Positions 37,026 through 64,000 of a stretch of 64,000 bases of DNA are shown here, piece after piece; the first letter of the stretch is position 1; the number at the start of each line of letters is the position of its first letter. The stretch lies in contig CM067532.1 in the NCBI GenBank assembly GCA_034509925.1, forward strand, positions 6,574,142 through 6,638,141. The letters run 5' to 3'. A model generated the notes under the pieces. It was given only the letters and a program-made list of their open reading frames with translations. It did not search any database and was not told where the DNA came from. The translations under genes and the position numbers were made by a program. This DNA is from Hirudinaria manillensis (lineage: Eukaryota; Annelida; Clitellata; Hirudinida; Hirudinidae).

Positions 37026-39939
37026 ATGGGTCGGAGATCAATCAATACCACGAAAAGTGGGAAGTATATGAACCCTACAGATCAGGCTCGTGAGTCTTTG
37101 CAATTTGTAGACCTTATTTAACAGGCTTTGAATCCAGACCGATGTAATATAAACTCTTGTAGGAGCGCAAACTATGCAAGATTATTTACTTGAGTACCTG
37201 GAAAAATCAACGAATTAGTTGGAAACTATTAATGAACTGACATAAATTATTTATTTATTTAATGACATAAGATCTGGTCATTAATTTTTCTGACATACAG
37301 AATCATGTTTCCAGAAACCATATAATTATTAATTGCACTTACGTAATGCCAGATATGTACCACAAAATTTTATTAACAGGTAAAGAAGCTAGGAAAAGAG
37401 AGTTAAAGAAAGTAAGTATTTAAGATCAGCTCTTGTAAGGAATTAAATAAGTTCTGTGAAGCTAGGAAACTATGTTGAGCATTTTGTGAGGTGTGCACAC
37501 TTTTTTTAAACAATAAACATTTAAAATAATCCTGAAAAGAACAAAAGGCAGAGGATGACCGTTCGTTTGGCCGTCCTGAAGAGCAAGGATCCCCAACAGT
37601 TGTTGGAGGAGATGGAAAAGATTGACCAAATGGGTTAATATGCCATTGTGTTTGTTGTTCCTGACTGGATCTGGAAAGATGTCCAATTAACTGATATCAA
37701 TAAATTATAAATTAAAATAAATAAATTAATTAATTATTACATACCATCAGAGTATGATCCAACTCAGCCCCCTCAGTTGAATGAAAGAGTGTTGAAAGAA
37801 AAAAGAAGGAAGCTAAAAGAAACCTATGACAGAGTCATCCATATGTATGTGAGTGATTGCTTTATGTCTTCTGCTAGCTAATTGCTAGTTAGAGTCTGAA
37901 TAATTACTATATGTTGTTGTAGTCTGGGACATGAATTTTTACATGTAATTGTGCTTATTATTTATTCATCAAATTGTCATCAAATTCAATTGAAAGGAAA
38001 AAGAGGATGCAGAATATGCTAAAGAGCTGAGAAAGGCAGAAATTGAATACGAGAAGAAGAGGGTTCAGATGCAAATATATTACGGTTGGTTGCCATGGAA
38101 TTGGGTCATTGGAATTTGGTCAAGTTATCATTATCTGGCTTTCAATTGGTTGTGCCAATTTGAAAATGATTGATCCTTTCAGAGCAAGTCAAGAATGCAG
38201 AGAAAGTCAAATTGGATATGATCCCTTTGCCTGAAGCTCCAAGCTTCCAAGCAGGTTGTATAAACGTGCATCGGTTCCAAACTCTAAATATTTAGTTATC
38301 TCTTTCAAGTAGTGTAGATTATACTGCATGATTTAAAATAGTTATAATGACAATGAGTAGATATAATCATACAATTAATTTAAAATCCAAAGACAACGAA
38401 AGTATAATTTGATTTGTTAAACTAACAACTCATCGAATACCTCGATCATATAATTAGCCGCTTCGGACATTCCTCTGCCGAAGGACATACCGCTTCCGAC
38501 CCTGCCGATGAGGACGACTCACGGCATTCTCAAGAAAACGACGGGCTTCGACGCCAGGCCCCAGATCGGACCCGTGTTCGTGCCCTCTAAGAACTTCAAA
38601 CCGCCCGGGCCACCTCCGGGGTTGCCGCCTTCTCTGAGCGATCTCGAAGATGACGGCGAGGAAGACGACGACAGAAGTGCCGTCGAAGGTGGACCCACAG
38701 ATTGTTATGCATCTCGTTGTTGTGGTTTTGTTTATCATGTTTGATTTATTACAGGTAACCAGCATGCAGTGAAGCAGAAGAATGTACAAGAGAAGGAGTC
38801 AGAAATTGAAGAAGCCCCCACAGGTACTGCAAGAATGCATTCCTATGATGCTCCTTTACGGCAAACATGATTTGTTTCAATGTGGCTCAATTGCATGGAT
38901 GTTTTAATCTGATCCTGTTTCTATTTTTGAAATTTTAAAAATTTGCAATGGTTCCTAATTGATTGTTTTCCACAAATTGACTCAATAATTGTATCATTAC
39001 AAATGCTCACATTCAGCCAAGAAGCGGAGAATCAGATTCGAGGACGACGACCTGAGGGACCCCAACGAAGAGGAAAAGGACACGAGGGTCAAATTCAAAT
39101 CTCCCGCTTCGGCAGCTCAGGCCAAGCCCGTCGATGAAGATAATGAAAAGTAAGGAAATCAAAGTTAATCTAGGATGATATCATGATTGGTTGACCATTA
39201 TTGTCGTTGCTGCAGAGTGGACGAATCCAACAAAAGTGCTTCGGAGGAGGCAGTTAAAGAAGCCCCGGATGCTTCCAAGACCGAGAAGGCACCTCGGCTC
39301 GTGCCACCCACTCCGATGCTTCCTCCCGGTCCGCCACCGATGATGTTCAGGCTGCCCACGGGAGCGATGCCCCCGCCGATGCTTCCGCCCAGGATGCTGC
39401 CTCCGGGACCTCCTCCGAGGATCAGACCCCCGGGCATCCCTCCGCCCGGTCATCCGTTGGGCATCAGGGGCCCCGTGCCTCCCCCAGGCATGCCGCCGAG
39501 CAGACCCCCTCCGTCCTCTCAAACATCCACTTCGCAGTCGAACGTCCTCACCGGAGTTCCGACTTACGTCAAATCCGCCGCTTCGTCGAGCGAGTCGTCT
39601 GCCGAGAGACAGGATTCCCATTCTGCGACGATCGTGGCGGCGCCGAAGATCAGGAACCTTTTGGGAGACGTCACGAGGTTCACGCCGACAGCTCTGAAGG
39701 TCAAGAGAGAGATGAAGGATGCCAAAGGCCACGTCATCAAACCTACAGGTGGGCCATTGCAAGCCAAACGATTGAAAGATTTTTTGATTTTTTTCATTGG
39801 ACCTGTTCGATTGATACTAATTGGTTTTCATTCAGGCCGTGCCGATACCGGTCACATGAGGAACGAGGAAGACTCGAATGTCTCTAGAAATGATGACGCT
39901 TATGACGTCTTCATGAAGGAAATGAGAGGTTTAATCTGA
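37026..39939 (+). CDS. WBP11: WW domain-binding protein 11 (splicing factor)
   Basis: Nuclear pre-mRNA splicing protein (also SNP70/NpwBP) that binds the WW protein PQBP1 through proline-rich motifs and associates with spliceosomes. Eleven coding exons: 37026-37089, 37380-37411, 37540-37633, 37751-37848, 37997-38084, 38183-38254, 38458-38688, 38755-38823, 39017-39149, 39216-39748, 39836-39939. All junctions are GT-AG, phases agree throughout, and the protein is 505 residues. It opens with MGRRSINTTKSGKYMNPTDQ, a near-exact family signature, then the charged coiled N-terminal region (EARKRELKK, MTVRLAVLKSKDP), an IPLP repeat (DIPLPKDIPLP), HGILKKTTGF, a PPGPPPGLPP stretch, acidic clusters, a basic segment (AKKRRIRFEDDDL), a long Pro/Met/Gly-rich region in exon 10 and the conserved end VTRFTPTALKVKRE ... 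YDVFMKEMRGLI. Human WBP11 is longer (641), mostly in its proline-rich part. Tail-to-tail with PKC. Confidence 0.96.
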
Positions 39940-40007
39940 GATAGAAGTTGGAGGGAGGTGAGAGGTTGTCTCAAAACCAAATGTTATTCTTTGTAGGACT
40001 GAAACTA

Positions 40008-40013
40008 AATAAA
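40008..40013 (+). terminator. Polyadenylation signal of WBP11
   Basis: AATAAA 69 bp after the stop codon, in good position for the WBP11 3' end. Confidence 0.75.
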
Positions 40014-40019
40014 AGTTTT

Positions 40020-40939
40020 ATCTGAAAGTTCATACATTGCTAATTGAATGTATTTTTTGTTGCTAATAAACAATGCTTCCACGTCGAATTGTGTCGTTCA
40101 ATTCGCCGTTGTGTAGCGAGCTTCATGGGCACTTCTTCACATTGTCACGTTGCTGAAAGCTTTCGGATCCGACCTCGTACCACTCCTCAACAAGACCAAA
40201 AATGGCGCTTTAAATTTATAATTAATAATGATGATGATAATAATAATAAAACAAAACAAAGGTATGATGATACTTCATTTTATATTTTCGTAATGGAGAG
40301 TAAGTCCAATCAGTACGAATAAACGATTAGAAATCCGAAGTCGAAGATCTACAAAGGTGCCTCACTGCGCTAACTCGGGGAAAACAGGTGAAGTCGATCG
40401 AAACTAATCGCTTAATGCGCCGAGTTTAGAAATGGGTAAAAGTAATTAAATCGCAAATCGAATTGATAAACCGCGCAAAAATATCAGAGGCAGAGCCCTC
40501 GAAAAATCTGTGAATTTGGCCTACGATCGAAACTGACTAGGATTTGGAATGAATGATTTTGTAGCACAAGAAACTTGGGAAAAAAAACTTTGCATGGAAC
40601 GCAGAGAAATTGAAAAATGTATACAAAATATATCGGATTAAATAAGTTCTCCGTCAAAGGCATAACACTCCACAAATTAATTTGAAGTGCAATGAAACAA
40701 TACGCAACCACAGAGCGAAACAGAAAGAGGGTTCATCATCATAGGATTGGAATCGTAAAATATTTTCTTGGGAAACAAAAGTATTAATTAAATTTAATCG
40801 ATTATCCTAAAAAAATTTCTTGACACCGTTTTTAAAATGCAAAAATATTCTGCAAACATTTTTCTATGCATAAATCAGACCACTGGATGATTTCAAGTTT
40901 GCAATAGATAAGAAAAGATAATAACTTCAGTGGAATTAA
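40020..40939. other. Convergent intergenic region between WBP11 and PKC
   Basis: The two genes end tail-to-tail about 1 kb apart. The right part should be PKC 3' UTR; a minus-strand ATTAAA at 40793-40798 is a possible polyadenylation signal about 145 bp past the PKC stop. Nothing else is recognised. Confidence 0.5.
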
Positions 40940-61012
<20,073 letters not shown>

Positions 61013-61140
61013 GTTTCAAATTATTTCCAGAAATCGCTTCGAAATCACGAAAAATGCCCGAACATCCCAATGTGCTCAAGACGAATCGAAAACTTGCTTA
61101 ATTCTCAGAAGCGTCTCTTCATCTCGCGAGGAGTGAAGTC

Positions 61141-61148
61141 TTTATATG
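61141..61148 (-). promoter_or_regulatory. TATA box candidate of PKC
   Basis: The minus strand reads CATATAAA about 130 bp upstream of the PKC start codon, which would place transcription start near 61115. Motif and position only. Confidence 0.4.
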
Positions 61149-63809
61149 GATCTTGCACCGGCCAATCGATGCCTTCCATCCGAGTGTTTCGCATTTAAAT
61201 CTCTGCGTTTGCAATCTCGCTGTGTCCTGAGAAATTCTCCTGCTTCATTAGAATGACTTAGAAGGCTATTTATTCATCATTCTGAGAAATTCGAGACAAC
61301 TTAAAACGTTAGTCACAATGGATAATAAAGAGATTGTTACTTGGCAGCGTGCAACTCTATTTGGGTTATTGAGTTTTTTTTGTACATACTGTACAGTTCA
61401 AGAAATAATCTTTTGGTGAATATATGTAACCATATCCAAATGTTCATAACCCAATTCCAAGTTTCTGTAAAACGTAAAGAAGAAAAGTTCTTTCAGAATT
61501 TTAAAACAGCTTTTGCATTTGAAGGTTTCCAGAGTGGCCTGGCAATAATTGAGGCACTTGACTCATCGTAAACGGAACCGTTTGTCAGCATCGCTGGAGT
61601 GCTTTACATGGATTTGCTTCCAGATCGGAGGAGCAGCAAATATGGTTTTTCTGGAAGTAATTGACAATTTCCAAAACAAATGGTCGCTTGCTCTAGGCAG
61701 TTTTACAGCCTTTACGAGATTTCATGAAAAAAAAACTTTGGATTTCTATTTTTGTATCTTTTTTTAAAAATAAATTTTTTTGCTTATTTACCTTTTTACT
61801 TTTGTGATTAAATGAGCGTCTTCATCATTAACAAAGTCAGATAATTGCCCTAAGGGCGTTTACGTCACTTTTTTTAAATTTATGTATTTGAGAATCGCTT
61901 CGGTTGAAACGAAATTATTATGCAAATTGGAGTTCTAAGAACGAAAACCTATCGAGGGGCAGTGAAGTCTCTTAAAGTAACCAATTACTTATTCCGGGTC
62001 ATTCACTCCATCTCAATCAAATGGATCTTGATTCATGGGGCAACTTTTAGGTTTTCCAGGCCAACATGGCTCATCACGTTATCGATCATGTTTATCGCGA
62101 TGTGCCTGGCAACGATATCCTTGGTAACTGAATCCAAAGAAAGTTTAGTGTCGTGCCATTTTCAGAATGGAATAAAAAAAATTTAGTTTATTGCATTTAA
62201 ATCTTATAAAATATACTTAAAATATGTTAGTTTAAGCGGTTAAACTATTTTGAGAAGTATTTAAAGCAAAAATCATCACTTTCCGACCTATATGTCATGG
62301 AAAAACTAGTAGGCTATAAACTCTAAAAAATAAACTCTAGTGTAAAGGAATTTTCGATTTTATAGATATTGCTGACAAACAAAGTAAAATTTTAAATGTG
62401 ATTGCATAAAAAATTCAAACTAGCTATTTTTCCTCAAAATGATGAAGTTGCACACAAAGACTGCAAAAACAAATTTCTATCAGTCCAAGGAATTGGAACA
62501 ATTTGGCCTAATTTAGGTTGAGGCGGTACATAATGTTTACAATATAAAATAATTATATGATTAACTTCGTTTTGACATAACTTAAGAATTATGAGGATTT
62601 CTGATGACGGTGAGGCCATTTATACATTTTTGTTATAAATTTGGCGATGGAGCGAAGCGTGCTTGGAATTAAATAAATAAATAAATAACATGGTAATGGT
62701 ACAGAAAGTAATTTATTATTTTATTTATTCCCGTACCTACGAAAATAATGAGCTTTTCCATATATTCGATCCTTCCATGTGGAATGCAAATTGTTTCCGC
62801 TTGGCTTCCGTCCATCGAGAACAAAATCCTGAATTTCCACTTTGGTCATATTTCACATCAAAATCTTCCGCAAATTGGATAAAAGCACAAACGTATTTGA
62901 AATAATATGACTCTAATAATAAAATAATAATATTATAATAAAAGGTGACTGCTTAATGATCTTGTTTGGTAAAATTTAGTAATTCTTTAATTTCCTTTGG
63001 CTATTACGCTTACAGGCGACAATTTGGAAAGTCGAAATATCATTTGATCAATGAAAAGACTTTTACAGTTGATCTTCGGGCTATATAGTTTTTTTTTATG
63101 GTAATGTTAAAAAGTTTTGAGTAGAACATACAAACTGCCAATAATTAATCATTAATGAATTACATCAACCAATTAGCATGCACAGTGCTCCCAAGATGAT
63201 CATTTTTAATAAATTACTTAAATTTTACCAAGAAATCCTAATGCATAATTAGAAAAATAGCTATTTATTGAATTTATTGTTGGATGACATTTCAACGAAT
63301 TATAATTTAATATAGTTGATTTCCAGATTATTTCTAAGAAAGGCTATTTCAGTACAATATTAATTTCACCCTTTTAAAATTTTTTTCGCTGGCCTTACCT
63401 AAGTTTTATAAAAACATTATTTCATTTTAATTCATTTAACAAATGATTTTCTGCAACATTTTTCGGGTGTGTAAATATTATTACTTGTGAAACTCAGACC
63501 TATTGGTTTCTAATTTATTAAATAGAAGCTACGTCGTAAATAAATAAACAATTTAATTTATGCATTTGGTATAATTTGGGTCTTGAAGAAAATGAAGTAA
63601 GTCCTTATTTTCCTTGCCATATTTTGCGACGAGATGACCTAGATTTCTCGGTCTTGTTTTGTAGAACAGTATGATCCTTCGCTCTGCGGTTAATAAGCCG
63701 ATATTTTAAAAATTTGATTTAGCATTTGTAAATATAATTCGAAATAGTTTCAATTCTGCTGCGAACGTAACACTTTGTTCGGCGGACGAATGCGCTTTCT
63801 CGACGTAAA
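61149..63809. other. Intergenic region right of PKC
   Basis: No gene recognised. Plus-strand ORFs at 61341-61571, 61549-61767 and 61920-62186 are non-repetitive but unrecognised; the last has a hydrophobic segment. The final few hundred bases should hold the promoter of the gene starting at 63810. Confidence 0.45.
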
Positions 63810-64000
63810 ATGGATCTAACAGAGATCATGGATTTCTTAAACGAAATGAATGATGCTTCTGGACTTAATACGGCTGAAGAACAGAATATGTCTGCTCATC
63901 TTGAATCTGTTGGAGACTTGAGTCCCCTGCAGCGTTCTCGCGCCAACACATGGCATGGTAATAGATCAGTCGTAAAAAGCGAACCCATTTCCTCATTAGA
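63810..64000 (+). CDS. First coding exon of an unidentified gene, truncated by window end
   Basis: An ATG at 63810 opens a frame of 63 codons that continues off the right edge. The sequence has ordinary coding composition, begins MDLTEIMDFLNEMNDASGL and contains QRSRANTWH followed by VVKSEP. RSRANTW fits the Akt phosphorylation and 14-3-3 binding consensus RxRxxT and resembles the first Akt site of FOXO proteins (RxRxNTW). KSEP fits a sumoylation consensus. This makes a FOXO-like regulator one possibility, but the forkhead domain is not in view and the residue after TW is not the Pro usual in FOXO. An internal GGTAATA near 63957 could be a splice donor. Confidence 0.55.
   Translation, partial: MDLTEIMDFLNEMNDASGLNTAEEQNMSAHLESVGDLSPLQRSRANTWHGNRSVVKSEPISSL

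Noticed and set aside
39181..39762. 193-codon minus-strand Arg/Gly-rich ORF
   Set aside because: Antisense to the proline-rich exon 10 of WBP11; composition follows from the Pro codons.

Overview
This window is AT-rich nuclear DNA from an animal. Genes are split by introns, intergenic spacers and introns are long, and the sequence is packed with simple-sequence repeats. I recognise five genes: a DRGX-type paired-class homeobox gene (minus), a BAG3-type co-chaperone (plus), an intronless allatostatin-A/galanin-type neuropeptide GPCR (plus), the splicing factor WBP11 (plus) and a conventional protein kinase C (minus, 17 coding exons over 20 kb). A probable first coding exon of a sixth gene runs off the right end. 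The allatostatin-A-type receptor beside DRGX, together with the repeat style, suggests a spiralian invertebrate such as an annelid or leech. That assignment is inference.

Layout. 1-6.3 kb: DRGX with four supported coding exons and a possible further 3' exon. 6.3-10.7 kb: intergenic. 10.7-12.5 kb: BAG3, with a small unexplained antisense ORF at its 5' end. 12.5-33.7 kb: a gene desert of about 21 kb made of micro- and minisatellites, broken by short GC-richer islands that carry promoter- and enhancer-like motifs (X-boxes, CCAAT boxes, TCACGTGA E-boxes, a perfect CRE next to a TATA-like element, nuclear-receptor half-sites). 33.7-35.3 kb: the GPCR. 37.0-40.0 kb: WBP11. 40.9-61.0 kb: PKC, tail-to-tail with WBP11; its introns hold (GATT)n, an 18-bp minisatellite, several (AAT)n tracts and truncated retroelement ends. 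61.0-63.8 kb: intergenic. 63.8-64.0 kb: start of the last gene.

The genes do not form an operon or a pathway cluster; they are ordinary neighbours with separate roles (neuronal transcription factor, Hsp70 co-chaperone, neuropeptide receptor, splicing factor, signalling kinase). The PKC, WBP11 and BAG3 models close in phase at every exon junction, so I trust them. I found no CRISPR array, operon, phage or other novel molecular system. The points most worth a second look are the regulatory-motif islands in the desert, the orphan promoter near 23.85 kb, a phase-supported GC-AG intron in PKC, and retroelement 3' ends joined to (AAT)n tails.
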